A stretch of DNA of 64,000 bases from Polytrichum commune (GCA_950295325.1 OX485808.1:33133180-33197179), one strand, 5' to 3'; positions 23,801-35,993 are shown, counted from the stretch's first letter. Made by a program: numbers and translations. Notes: generated by a model not told the origin, from the sequence alone.

Positions 23801-24527
23801 GTGTGTTATTCGGATGCTTTTCTTCGGTCTACGCATCGTTTCTCTCGTGATCTATGGTCGGGGAAAACCGACGGCTAGTTCATTATCAGCCGATGGATTT
23901 CCCTTCATGGCCGGTCCAAATTTCCAACCATCGGATGGCAATCCGACTGTAATTTCAATCCTCCGGCAATTAGCCGATGGACCAGAAAATGTCCCGGAAA
24001 TGTAGCCGATTCTTCTTGTGAGTTACTGGATTTCAGCCAGAAGCATCCAGAGCGCTATTTGTCTGGGGCATCTGATGATGCACTTGAGGAAGTACCCTAA
24101 ACCTTCAACTTTTTGAATTATGCAACCTTTCCATGACCAAATCCAATTGCTTCTATGAAGAATTGGGGGACCCTTGGCCTTCAAGCGGTGAAGGCATTGC
24201 TAGGTTCAATTCTTGCCAAGGATATTAACTCTTCAAATTTAAAGTTTTGAACATGCCTTTCTTTTCACTTATTCAAGATTTTGTACTAAGAAATTATTTC
24301 TAATAACTTTTCATACATTTTTTAAACAATTAGTGCCGATATGAATTCCATTTAATCGGATATTGGCCAATGAAAATATGAAAATATAGGCAATTGGCCG
24401 ATTGATTTTACAAAAGACCGGCTCTTGCCGATGTAAATTGGAAAAAATCCAACCCTTCGTAGCAACTACCGGCAATTAGCCACTAAGGCTTCAAAAACTT
24501 CCCGAACTCTGCTCGTGATATGAGGGA
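20899..24527. other. Intergenic, includes a diverged tandem duplication
   Basis: No gene supported. Bases about 21207-21330 and 21428-21610 are diverged copies of one segment: 'cacctactaacctc', then 'ggtgac.a.c.cttat/gtag', then 'gcacatggaagtc' and 'ccgtg.cca.agtcctc'. The region 22940-23870 has short ORFs without recognisable domains. Words such as 'ccggcaattagcc' recur at 23967 and 24470. Confidence 0.35.
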
Positions 24528-25029
24528 GGGCCACTTCACACACGAAACCGAGAGCCCGTGACCATTGCACTTCAAGCACCCTCGTTGGTGGAAAAGGTGG
24601 AGCCGGTCCAAGTTTGCTACTTCACACTCCGCTTGAGGGACCGACGGAGTATGTGAATGCAAGATGGATGGAAAGTCTACATGGATTCCTACGTGGCATC
24701 CAATGGATCATGTTTCATGGTCACTTGGATTATTTTCAAAACCCATCTTTTGGAGGTAGGTCTAACACAAAACCGGGAGACCATGGCACTCCGAAAGCTC
24801 ATAACCGTTGATTTGTTTTATTTTGTCATGTGCGAGGGCCCACGTGAATAGAAATTCATTGAAATAGCATTTGGTTGAGAACCTAGTCACATATGGCTTC
24901 ACACTACAGTTGAGAGTCCATGACCACACTACGTGATTTTGGAAGTGTGTTGGGACGGCCTTTGGACACTTTCATTTGGGCTCTCACAATTTCATGGTCA
25001 CATCTCTTGGCTCGTGTGTGAAGTGGCCC
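24528..25029. mobile_element. PIF/Harbinger-type MITE, copy 1
   Basis: The terminus GGGCCACTTCACACACGA.. is inverted at the other end, where the reverse complement reads GGGCCACTTCACACACGAGC. It is about 80-90% similar to copies at 25033-25535 and 42167-42721. It is followed directly by TAA and then copy 2. There is no coding capacity. Confidence 0.8.
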
Positions 25030-25032
25030 TAA

Positions 25033-25535
25033 GGGCCACTTCACACACGAGACCGAGAGCCCGTGACCATTGCACTTCAAGCACCCTCATTGGTGGAAAA
25101 GGTGGAGCCGGTCCAAGTTCGCTTCACACTCCGCTTGAGGGACCAACGGAGTATGTGAATGCAAGATGGATGGAAAGTCTACATCGATTCCTTCCTACAT
25201 GGCATCGAATGGATCATGTTTCATGGTCACTTGGATTATTTTCAAAAACTATCTCTTGGAGGTAGGCTTACTACAAAACCTGGAGGCCATGGCACTCAGA
25301 ACGTTCACAACTGTTGGTTTATTCTATTTTATCATGTGTGAGGACCTGCGTGAATAGAAATTCATTAAAATAGCATTTGGTTGAGGGCCCGGTCACATAT
25401 GACTTCACACTACACTTGAGGATCCGTGACCACACTACACGATTTTGGAGGTGTGTTGGGATGGCCTTTGGACACTTTCTTTTGGGCTCTCACAATTTCA
25501 TGGTCACGACTCTTGGCTCGTGTGTGAAGTGGCCT
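25033..25535. mobile_element. PIF/Harbinger-type MITE, copy 2, in tandem with copy 1
   Basis: Same orientation and termini as copy 1, separated from it only by the trinucleotide TAA (25030-25032). The right flank is TGA, a possible mutated TAA. Internal words such as 'tgaatgcaagatggatgg' are shared by all three copies. Confidence 0.8.
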
Positions 25536-27155
25536 TGAAACTCGCAATTTGTGCAAGATGATTAGCTAATGTCCATATCCATTTCCCGTATGCTTTTTCG
25601 GAGCTCGTATGAGTACTTTGTCAATTTTGTAGGGTGACGATTCTTGTGCTCAGTAACCCCCTAAACGCCGGTAGGGTAAAGTGGTGCAAAAACTAAGTAA
25701 ATTTTGAGTATTCAATAAAAACCCTTGGCTTTATTTGGAAAAATAAATCAAGGATTGTCCGATCTAATTGTAGGATCTAATGCTTTGATGACCCCAATAT
25801 CCCCCTCAGGGGAGTCGGGTGACTGGCCGAAAAGTAGAAACCATGTGAGAACAACTATAGGGTGTTTTTTATTCATTGGCAATAAAATTTATATAAACTT
25901 TGGATCTACCATAGCCTACTTAAATTGCGAAACATGTGATTATATGTAAATTAGCATAATGGGAAAACCCCCACTTTAGGTTTGAGATAGAAAGAAATTA
26001 ATATGACAAAAATAATAGAGGGATTTTCTTCAAAAATAGATTGAGTATATTCACATAAAATACATGCAAAATGAATGGAAATTGAATCACTGGGTTGTGA
26101 TGTGTACACTCTTCTTTCACCAATATATAGTAACATGGATATACGCCATGACATATTGGAGTCTTAAGTTTGCCTTCATATGGAATGAGTAAATCAAATT
26201 TTTATAAGTAATTTAGCATCATTTGAAATAATATAGGTTTCCTTTTGTCATTACCTATAAGGTGTTGAAAGTTTCTTTTTCCTACTTAAGGGGTTCCCTA
26301 AAATCCAAATGAGGAGGTAAATAGCCTTCATAAAATTACCCTTTGTATGCACGTGATTACATAACACAAGAGGGAGTGACCCCCCCCCCCCCCGAGGTAC
26401 TCCTTGTGTTGTTTTGAGTGCATTTCATTTGGATGTTGTTGCCCAAATTACCGTGTGAACTACCGTTTATGTACTATTATATGTCTACCCATAACAATCA
26501 GGTGGACAAACAATCCCCAAAACTCTAATTTAACCTTATCAATAATATTGGCCATATACCAATACAAAATCTACATGAATCTAGCATGTCAAGTCCAAAT
26601 TTGCAAGGTTTTTTTGCTCAATCCCATCACTTGAATTGGGCTTGCAATCAATATTGGTTTGTCAAAAGTAATGACAAAGTTAAATACAATGCTACACTTG
26701 CAATATTATGACGAAGTCAACTATAGAATCCGTGTAGTAGATATGAAGGCACTACCATCCTGAATTGAGTCCACCAAAAACAATAAACAAGTGACATGCA
26801 TGTTTAGCTACCATGATCACTGCCTAGAAGATTATTTTTGCTTGGGCAAATCTAAGGCTTCAAGCTTGCCTAAGTTTAGGCTCATACCCCCTATCATGTA
26901 GCACCCACATGATTGCCTCGCTTGGTGCTAACCCCCGCACTTGAGTGGTTCCTAGGACCATGACAAATAAGTTAGTTTGCCCAACACTAATGCAGTTATT
27001 AAGACCAACGCTTCCACTAGTCTAGAAAAATATTAAATGTGCCTTCACAAGTTTCATAATTTTTTACCAACTTTGGTTATTAAAACATAAAAGCATTGTA
27101 ATGAATTCACATTCAATTTGTATATTTTAAATACATCTTGTATATATATGTAAAA
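25536..27155. other. Intergenic, AT-rich
   Basis: No gene supported. A run of about 15 C lies at about 26381-26395. The short ORFs here have no domains. Confidence 0.4.
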
Positions 27156-27163
27156 CATTCATA

Positions 27164-27573
27164 CACGGGTAGATCACTCCATTGTCAAGTTGAACATCAC
27201 GTGCGACCAAAAAAAATCTTCTTTTGGTAAGTTGCACCACCAAAATGGGTCAAAATTTTATCAAATTTTTTTCATGAGTAGATATACACAGTACCTATGA
27301 CATACTTAAAAATGGTAACGAAATTTGATGATTTGTTTTTTTCATAAAACATACCGTTTCTAACTAGAATGACACAAAATTGAACTAAAAAAATTACTAA
27401 AAAAAATAAAGATGACTAAAAATTTCAGAAAACTATTCAAAAGTTACTATCAATGGTTATGTATACGTAGAAAAAAAATCATAAATTTTAAAATTATATA
27501 TGGCATGTAATATAGGGGTAGCAAACTTTGTCCGCACGTGGTGTTCAATTTGACAAGGAGTGATCTACCCGTG
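27164..27573. mobile_element. hAT-type MITE with perfect 8-bp target duplication
   Basis: TIRs of about 45 bp start CACGGGTAGATCACTCC and continue with TTGTCAA.TTGAACA.CACGTGCG; the right end is the inverse. The element is flanked on both sides by CATTCATA (27156-27163 and 27574-27581). Eight-base duplications are diagnostic of hAT insertions. The interior is A/T-rich and non-coding, total 410 bp. Confidence 0.85.
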
Positions 27574-27939
27574 CATTCATAACTACTGAGCTCACGTTGT
27601 CCACACAAGTCACAAGCTAACAATAGTGTATGATGTCAATACGTGTATATTTCACATTGTAAGTAATATATCAATGTAAACACGTGTTATTATAAAGACT
27701 TCTCATATTATCACAAAATGAATGTCATGAAATGTCATTGGTGAGAACTTACCGAGTCAAACCGGACCGGGTATGTGGATATTGGAATAACAAGTGTGAA
27801 GGCACATGTGTAAGCCATTGTGATGGTTGCAAATATTGTTGCACCTTCGCTACATAATGCACACTTATGACGTAATGCCCATGTGCTTCTCATAGGCACT
27901 TGGGTCCACTTTTTTGTGGGCGTGTTACCCATGTTTGGC

Positions 27940-28870
27940 TCTGAGTCCTAATCCAATTTAAAGCTAATGTCTTTGGCATTGCAATGTGGAAGTCCATATG
28001 TTTCATGGCCTCCTTAGGGGTGCCCCTCCTCTTCATGATTTCTTAGTGGATAATATACTTATCAACTAGGGATGTGTCTAAAACAAGTTAGCACAACCTA
28101 TACCACCACTTATGTTGTCCTCACTTGATACGAGTACGTTTCTCTTGTTTATTGGCAACGTCCACCCCTCGCACGTACATTGTGTATTGCAAGTGTATAG
28201 GTGTGGTTTCCACATGTTTTAAACATGATTGGACCTCCTAGGCACCATGATTGCCATCCCCCTCACTAGCCCTTGGGCTGTTGATGTGTGGATATTAAGC
28301 GAACCAATTTTTTGTCCACCCACAATATAGAACATTTTTTTTGCCTCTAGATCTCTCAATAACTCTACGCTTGTGAAGAAATTATCCATCATTATCACAT
28401 GTCCCTTGTGGTGGAGATCCTCTACCAAATGAATAACAACTTTTGACCTTGTTTGGCTTCACCTTTTTTTTTATTCCTTTCAAAGCGCCCTCTCCTCTTG
28501 ATGCTATGGCATGAACATCGAATGTAGACACATACTTTGACCTAGCATCCATTAGGCACCACACCTTCAACCCCATTTGACTAGCTTACTTGGCAAGTGT
28601 TGTCTGACATGGCAATACTTGCCCTTATAGGGCACCATCAATTCATCTATAGTTATCTCTTGACCCAAGTTCCAATTCTCTTTGTACTGTTCTCTAAATT
28701 CATCTAGTAACCATCTCATTTTGTGCAATTTGTCATAGGAAGGTGAATTATGATCCTTGCAAACAAAAGAACTATCAACAACACGAAGACCAGTTGATAT
28801 GGCTAAGTACATGTCCATAGTCATGATGTTTGAAATAACATGACACCATAGACAAGGTTCTCAATTTTTG
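27940..28870 (-). pseudogene. piggyBac-family transposase relic (DDE_Tnp_1_7 type)
   Basis: Three overlapping minus-strand frames read as one piggyBac transposase core. 28824-28567: NWNLGQEITIDELMVPYKGK and RQHLPSKLVKWG. 28576-28382: GLKVWCLMDARSKYVSTFDV. 28428-28219: GHVIMMDNFFTSVELLRDLE. Further down, around 28180-27960 in shifted frames, come RGVDVANKQEKRTR, HKWWYRL and a LVDKYIIH-like block. These correspond to the DE.M..YKG, KWG.K.....D..S.Y, DNFFTS and GVD..N / KWW motifs of the family, including catalytic Asp positions. Several frameshifts and stops show it is dead. I could not find its TTAA-flanked termini. piggyBac elements are well known from animals and sporadic elsewhere. Confidence 0.8.
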
Positions 28871-31030
28871 TATATAAGGTGCACGGTCATATTGGAGACC
28901 ATGGAACTTAAGGTCCCCAAAGGCCTGTTTTTAGGCCTACATTATCCATTGTCATGGTCCAATGGGTTTTGCCATGAAAGAGGCAAAAGAGGTTCTCTCA
29001 TTGCAAATGTCAACGGACCATTTTAGAGAAATGCCATTTTAACATCTAGTTTTTATATATTTGTTTTTGCCAAATGTTTCCATAGTTACAAGGAAAGAAG
29101 AAAGGGAGAAGGTCAAACATGAAAAATTCCCGAATCTACTTTCTTTGGATAGATATTAAAAATACTAGCACATTCAATTTATGGTGCATGGTCAGTTCTC
29201 TTGGTTCATGTTCGGTATACACTTAGCAAGGGCCCCAAAGGCTTTAAAATGTATTTTTTAGAAATCAAATCATGAAAGTGTGACCATGGAAAAATTCCCT
29301 CTGACATGGGACAACTTCATGGTTCATGTTGTAAACATCCCCTCAATAATAAGGACTTGCAATTGAGACATTTTGCATCCTTCACTTTTGTCATGATGTG
29401 GATCCATTGAATATTTTCTTATTTTGGTTCCCATGTCACTAAACCTTCTTGGACTAGGAGAGGATCACTACACTAGACATATGATTTAGTGCGGTCTGCA
29501 ATGAGTCTACACTAATATGTGCAATGAGTTTGATCTTACAAATAAATAGACTCTTTATCCATGCAAATTAACTTAGATTATAAGTATATCACAAAACCTT
29601 ATAACTACTTTAATTCATTCGTATAGCAACCATGATAATAAGCATTCAAAATATTGTGGAATGTTGATAAATTGGTGTGGGTCAACCTAAACGTGCATAT
29701 CATGGTACAATATACATTATCAACCCATGTAAATGACCTTGCAGTCATTGGGTGCTAACAATAGATGGTGGTAGGACATGTTGCTACAAAACATGTCATG
29801 ATTTTGACTGTTAAGGTGGATGGAGAAATGTCTCGTCCAATTAGTGATTACAAATCATGAAGATTGTCATTCCAAGTTTCATGATAACAATTGACATACA
29901 AAAGTTATAAGAGGTCAAATTTTAATAGTTTCTTAGTTTATTTTTTAAATGTCTATCTATCTATCTATATGATACATGAGGCCAAAGTCCAACAACAAAT
30001 GCATGAAGAACAAATAAGACACACCCACTTGGAGGGGAGGTGGAGCCCCTCAAGCATGTCACAACGTCACCTAAAGAATAAAAAACATGGGCAATTCTCA
30101 TAGGCTTTCCCAAATCATGTCCACTATTGAACATGGAGCGATGTCCATGTTTTAAGCACATCAATTAGTCTTGTTGTCTTATGACACATCAATTAGAAAT
30201 GTGTTTCCTCACCTATTTTAGAATGTGATAATAGGCAGTCTTAAGTGTCTCTTCCAATTTCACCATCATGTTATTGTACCCTTTACCTCATGGAGGTCAC
30301 TGCACTCCGTTACTCTAAGGAATTAACCTCTTAAGAATGACACTAAAAAAATAGGCGTTTGATTAAGAAGAGTAACCACATGAGGCATACTAACATTAAC
30401 TCAAGTCATTCTAATTGAACCATGAAGTTGATATATAACTTCTATCTTACACAGTCTATTACTCTAGGTAGCCTTTTGGACATCGTCTTTATTATTATGT
30501 TTATGTTTATGTTTACCCCCATGAGCCTTTTGGCTTTCTAGACTTTAAAATCACTTCCATTTCATTGTGGCACATGTCTTTTTGGTGTGAAATTCTTTAA
30601 TATAGGTGTTGTTGTATATTATCGTTAAAAAATAACCATTTGATCAAGAAGAGTGACCACACACGGCTCATTGATGATAACGCAAGTCTTTCTTCTAATT
30701 GAACCATCAAGTTGAGAGATTGATTCTCTACCTCACAGAGGCCACTAGCACTCTGTTACTCTAGGGAAATAAGCTTTTTTTTTCACCATCTTGATGTACT
30801 TCTTTTACTCCGATAAGCATTTTAACTTTCCGGAGTTTAAAACAAATTCCATTTCATTGTGACACATGTCTTTGTGGTGCATGTTCTTAAGTACAAGCGT
30901 TTGGTGCCATACAAAAAATAGGCATCCAATTAAGAAGAGTGACCACATAAGGACCGCCCGCTTAAGATAATTTGTCATGGATGATTGAAATTTGGATGAA
31001 GTCCATGTTAATTATTGAAACAACATTTGG
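28871..31030. other. Intergenic, diverged tandem repeats near 30.3-31.0 kb
   Basis: No gene supported. Around 30330-30960 a unit of roughly 280 bp recurs 2-3 times: 'aaaaaataggcgtttgattaagaagagt.accacat' near 30345, 30625 and 30915; 'ccatttcattgtggcacatgtcttt' near 30557 and 30849. Related sequence appears at 45470-45565 inside intron 6 of the PLP gene and around 29830-29900 and 43960-44160. Confidence 0.45.
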
Positions 31031-31039
31031 TATATTTTG

Positions 31040-31230
31040 CATCGTAACATTTCAATAATGAACTATTATCATGGATGTTTGAGATTTGGATGAAAATCCA
31101 CTTAGTAAGTGACAAATATTGGAACATTGTAAATCTATAATGCCCAAATTATTTTACAAGGAATGACAATTAATGTTAGGTTTACATTTAGTGTTGGTGA
31201 CACTACATGGGCAATTTACAAATAGTATTC
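31040..31230. repeat. Dispersed repeat, inverted copy at 43310-43450
   Basis: The reverse complement of this segment aligns to 43310-43450 over about 140 bases. Shared words include 'aaatgtaaacctaacatt', 'catagatttataatgttcca' and 'cttactaagtgg'. Confidence 0.65.
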
Positions 31231-31379
31231 AACAAAACAAATAGAGTTGGTGACACTAAATACAATATCTAGGGTCGATTTAGACTAACAATGAAGAAAT
31301 GCACTAGTCAGAGACCAAGTTTCTTGTTCATGGGCTTGAGGTTGCCCAAGGAACTTGACTTCCAAAGAACTCCCTAAGT

Positions 31380-31980
31380 AGAAAGTGTTGTATGAGCCCA
31401 AAATGAGTGCTCATATTTGTTTTATGTTTAGGATCTACTTAGAATTGCATTTGGAGTGTTGTTAAGACAATCGAAAGTATAAAAAGAGTGAGGCTTGGTG
31501 TGAAGTTATGTTTAGGCCTTAGGCTTATGTGGTGTAATTGATTAGGAGCTTAGCGGCACGAAGGAAGTGCTTGGGTTAGGTGAGTGTAGTGTGTGGTGAA
31601 CCAAGGGGAGCTCCTTGAGTTAAATATTTGAATTGGAATCCATATTGTTGGTTTAGGAGTTGAAGGCTTAGAGGATAGGATGAGAGCCTACGAAGTAGGA
31701 GAGGATCAAAAGGCTTATCTTGAGCTTGGAGGGGTACTCACCTCTCCCATCCCCTATATAATCCTTACTCTCACCTTCTTCACTCACTTGTTTTCCTATT
31801 CACTCTCTTCCCTCTCCTCTCTCTCTCTCTCCTCTCTAGGATTTGGAGCTCTTAGAACTAGAAGAATAGTGGAATTAAGTAGTGAATTAGTAGGGGATTT
31901 AGTGGAATTATTAGAATTAGGTAAGGGGATTAGTTAAAAGTTAGTGGGATTAGGTGATAGAGTTAGTTAAGGGGTTGACC
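31380..31980. repeat. Leader segment of a dispersed element next to the 32-kb minisatellite
   Basis: 31380-31540 resembles 150-310. A TATA-like 'aagtataaaaagagtgagg' lies near 31477. The plus-strand frame at 31680-31937 has a serine/leucine-rich low-complexity middle caused by a CT-rich tract (31800-31840), and I do not call it a gene. Confidence 0.4.
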
Positions 31981-31984
31981 TTAT

Positions 31985-33085
31985 TAGGTAGCTTGTTACT
32001 TTTATAGTTGGAATTAGTTGCTGATTACTTGGAGGCGGCTGGAATTAGTTGTTGGTTACTTAGAGAAGGCTGAGAATTATCAGCTGGTTACTTGGAGGCG
32101 ACTGGAATTAGTTGCTGGTTACTTAGAGAAGGCTGGGAATTATCAATTGGTTACTTGGAGGCGGCTGGACTTAGTTGCTGGTACTTAGAGAAGGTTGGAA
32201 ATTATCAACTGGTTACTTGGGGAAGGCTACTAATTAGTAGCTGGTTACTAGGAGAAGGCTACTAATTAGTTAGTGGGTTACTAGAGAAGGCTGGAATTAG
32301 TAGCTGGTTACTAGGAGAAGGCTACTAATTAGTTAGTGCGTTACTAGAGAAGGCTAGAATTAGTAGCTGGTTACTAGGAGAAAGCTACTAATTAGTTAGT
32401 GGGTTACTAGAGAAGGCTGGAATTATCAGCTGGTTACTTGGGGAAGGCTACTAATTAGTAGTTGGTTACTAGGAGAAGGCTACTAATTAGTTAGTGGGTT
32501 ACTAAGAAGGCTGGAATTAGTAGTTGGTTACTAGGAGAAGGCTACTAATTAGTTAGTGGGTTACTAGAGAAGGCTGGAATTAGTAGCTGGTTACTAGGAG
32601 AAAGCTACTAATTAGTAGCTGGTTACTAGAGAAGGCTGGAATTAGCAGCTGGGTACTTAGAGAAGGCTGGAATTATCAGCTGGTCGCTTGGAGAAGGCTA
32701 CTAATTAGTAGTTGGTTACTAGGAGAAGGCTACTAATTAGTTAGTGGTTACTAGAGAAGGCTGGAATTAGCAGCTGGGTACTTAGAGGCGGCTGGAAGTA
32801 GTAGCTGGTTACTTGGGGAAGGCTACTAATTAGTAGCTGGTTACTAGAAAAGGCTGGAATTAGGAGTTGGGTACTTAGAGGCGGCTGGAATTAGTAGCTG
32901 GTTACTTGGGGAAGGCTACTAATTAGTAGTTGGTTACTAGAGAAAGCTGGTATTAGCAGCTGGGTACTTAGAGGCGGCTGGAAGTAGTAGCTGGTTACTA
33001 GAGAAGGCTGAAATTAGCAGCTGGGCACTTAGAGAAGGCTGGAATTAGCAGCTGGGTACTTAGAGAAGGCTACTAATTAGCAGCT
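31985..33085. repeat. 1.1-kb minisatellite, about 30-bp unit
   Basis: Over thirty degenerate units built from 'agctggttacttggagaagg' followed by 'ctggaatt' or 'ctactaattagt'. Units with 'gaggcggctgg' dominate the two ends, and the 'ctactaattag' type dominates the centre, so there is two-level organisation. No conserved open frame runs through it. Confidence 0.95.
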
Positions 33086-33870
33086 GGCTAAACTTGGAGG
33101 CTTAGGGTAGAAGTGAATGTGGGTTTAACTCCTATTGCATTAAGGGGGAGAGATCCCAATTAGCAAGAAGGTGGCACAAAGGAATAAGCTCTTAGTAGGG
33201 ATGTGGGTGTGGTTGTGAATTAGTGTAGGAGGAAGTGAACCATTGGAGAATAGCATTTTTAATGCTTGTACTCGTATTATGGAATAAACTAGTGTGCAAG
33301 AATTGATGGAAGCTTAAATGGAGTTTTATGAAGTTGGCAAGAGGAAGTTATGTGAACATGAGTGTGATACCCATTCCCTCACCCGGACTAGGATGCTTAA
33401 TGGTGGGCGGTTTGGCCTCACATGTTGCCATGTTGGCAAGATATCATGTTTTCATCCATGCTTGAAGTTCTCTGCCAGAGAAGTCTTGACCGTATTGTAA
33501 ACCTTGTCCGGTGAAAAATCATTTTGTAGCCAATCATATCGCTCCATTCCCCTAAAATTCTTGACTGGTGTACTTCTTCATCATAGTCTAAACTTGCCCT
33601 TAGTGTAGTGTTATGTTCTCCATGGTCATTGATTGTGCACATGATGATCATTGTTATGTCTCATAATGCGGTCATAAGGTAGGAGCACCTTAAACCAAGA
33701 CATCACCCAAGATCAACACCCTCAGAATCTTGCATAATAAGTACATGTTGAATTTGAGAATGTTCGCCATATGAACATCATCTCCCCTTAACGGTTTTGG
33801 GTGCCAACACAATTTTCATTAGAAAATTTTGTATTTCAAAGTTGGGGAGGCGGGGGGAGATAAACTTGCA
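33086..33870. other. Intergenic
   Basis: No gene supported. 33385-33410 resembles 35-70 at the window start, consistent with the same dispersed element. Confidence 0.35.
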
Positions 33871-33876
33871 AGTTAT

Positions 33877-34708
33877 AGTAGAGGTGCCTATTCCTGATCA
33901 GAACCCCATTGGCAATCTATAGGGTACTATAAATTTCGATCATGTCTAAACAAGAGTGCCATGACAATGTCATGGTTTTGAGTGCTAAAGTGAGAAGGCA
34001 TCCACGGTTATTGCAAACTCTAAGACATTGGTAACATGTTTGGGCTAACTTTTGGCTTCAAAATTCACAATGCTTTTAGTTTAAGGAACAAAAGTATTGA
34101 AAAATTTGCAACCCTCATGATTTCTATCTTTGTACACAAGAAAATATACACTGCCTTATGCTTCTCCAGATCAAGTGCAAAATCTCCTAAGTGATTGGTT
34201 ATGGGTGCCTCTACTCCACATGGCCTTTCTTTTTTTTCTACATGGGAATATTTTTTTGGGGTTCGTACGGTTACCACATGTATGCCAAATATCTTAACTT
34301 TTTGGTTGAAGGTGCTCCTACCGTACATATAGAGTAGAGGCGCCCGTAACTGATCACTTAAGAGATATTGCACTAGATCTAGAGTAGTATCAGGTGGTGC
34401 AAATCTTCCCCATATAGGAAGATAGAAATAAAGAGGGGTACCATTTTTCCAATAATTTTAATCCTTACATTGAAATTTATGTAAGTCTGTGAAGTCAAAA
34501 ATTGGCCCCAACTCTTATCAATGTCTAGAATTTTCCATAAACAATTTTTTTTACCACTCACTCCTCCTCACTTTAAACATTCAAAACTATGACACGTGCC
34601 ATGAAACTATTGGTTCCGGCCTAATCAAAATCTAGTCCCGGCCTCATCAAAATCCCGGTACCCTATAGATTGCGGATGGGGACTTGATAAGGAATAGACA
34701 CCTCTACT
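33877..34708. mobile_element. DNA-transposon-like element with about 50-bp TIRs and nested inverted arms
   Basis: The left end AGTAGAGGTGCCTATTCC..., continuing to CAATCTATAGGGTAC, is mirrored at the right end; the reverse complement of 34655-34708 reads AGTAGAGGTGTCTATTCC to CAATCTATAGGGTACC. Inside it, 34177-34222 and 34326-34370 form a second pair of inverted arms carrying a similar 'agtagaggc.ccc' word, so a related element may be nested within. I found no clear target duplication. Confidence 0.6.
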
Positions 34709-34732
34709 CTACCTAATGTGCAATAGAAAACG

Positions 34733-34763
34733 CATCGTCGTCGTCATCATCATCATCATCATC
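34733..34763. repeat. (GTC)n/(ATC)n microsatellite
   Basis: cgtcgtcgtcatcatcatcatc tract. Confidence 0.9.
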
Positions 34764-35306
34764 GGTTATTTCAGTAATGTCCCCTTCCCACTTGACTTTA
34801 GCTAAGTAGAAAAGTTGGTTCTAAAAACAAAGCGTTCACACCATCGACAATATCTAGTCCCAAGCCTAGTTGACAAATGATGTGGCATGGTTTACAAGCG
34901 GAGGTTTTGAGCCTCAAGCACCGATCCTCCCATCGTCACCTAGACAAAGGCAAGAATGTAGGACTTTTAAAAGTGTCACCTCCGGCCCTTGTGATTGGTT
35001 GCTTTTGATCTTAGCTATGAGGGCAAAAAAGGAGCTCCATCAACAAAAACCGATGGTAGGATAGATGAGTAGTAAAATAAGGCATTTGGGGATGGGACAA
35101 AAACTATCTAACATTCATTACTTGGTAGATAAAACAATGAACATGTGAAAACTACTTAACTAAAACCTACTCGACAATCTCTGGAGCAAGTTCTTGTAGG
35201 TGCATTGGGATACACTACCTAGATGCCTCCGCTATGACCAAAAGAGCTTTACCCGGCTTTTAGGGAAAGACTTTGGTTATTTGGTAAAGTCAGGTGGAAC
35301 GGGGCA
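34764..35306. other. Intergenic
   Basis: Nothing supported. The short plus-strand frame at 34870-35064 has no domain. Confidence 0.35.
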
Positions 35307-35309
35307 TAA

Positions 35310-35990
35310 GGGCCACTTTGCACCTAGAGGCCGGGCCAATTCCCCTTGAGGCCGATGGCATGGAATTTCAGCCCCTCTTGGGTTGGAGGCTGGCCTCAAC
35401 TACACATTATAATAAGATTATAATGGGGGCCAAATTTTCCATATGTAAAGGCCTTACTTAGGGCCAAGAAGCTAGGCCGATGCAATAAATCTAGCATAAT
35501 CCAACAGATCTAGCATAATCTAGGATAGAGCCGTTCAAATTCACACATAATCCAATGGATATGGTTCGTTGAGAAATCATATTATATTACATAAATGTTC
35601 ATAAAAAATTTGAGATTTGACATTGGCCCTCCATTTTGGGTTCACCCAATTCAATGAGCTTGGGCCGTGGCAGACCATGCATTTTTTGATTAAAAAATTC
35701 ATACCACCAAATTGACCCTGCCTCTAGGTGTAAAGGGTTGAGGCAATCACAAGTGAGGACTTGAAGCCTCTAATTGGCCCGGCCTCTAGGTGTAAAGGGG
35801 TTGAGGCTGATCTCAACCTTTTGACCAATCACAAGTAAGGATTTCAAGCCTCTTACACAACGAATTGACCCGACCTCTAAGTATAAAGGGGTTGAGGCTG
35901 ATGTAAACCTTTTGGCCAATCACAAGTGAGGATTTCAAACCTCTTACACAACGAATTGGCCTGGCCTCTAGGTGTAAGTTAAAGCGGCCA
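35310..35990. mobile_element. PIF/Harbinger-type MITE with perfect TAA target duplication and internal tandem repeats
   Basis: It starts GGGCCACTTTGCACCTAGAG; the reverse complement of the right end starts TGGCCGCTTTAACTTACACC and continues CTAGAGGCC. TAA flanks both sides (35307-35309, 35991-35993), the classic PIF/Harbinger signature. The right half contains about three 85-90 bp tandem units, each restarting at 'aattg.cc.g.cctcta.gtgtaaagg'. The TIR is thus contained in the repeat unit. Confidence 0.8.
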
Positions 35991-35993
35991 TAA

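Noticed and set aside
31985-33085. Regularly spaced repeats that could suggest a CRISPR-like array
   Set aside because: Units are contiguous and degenerate with no unique spacers, and the genome is a eukaryote.
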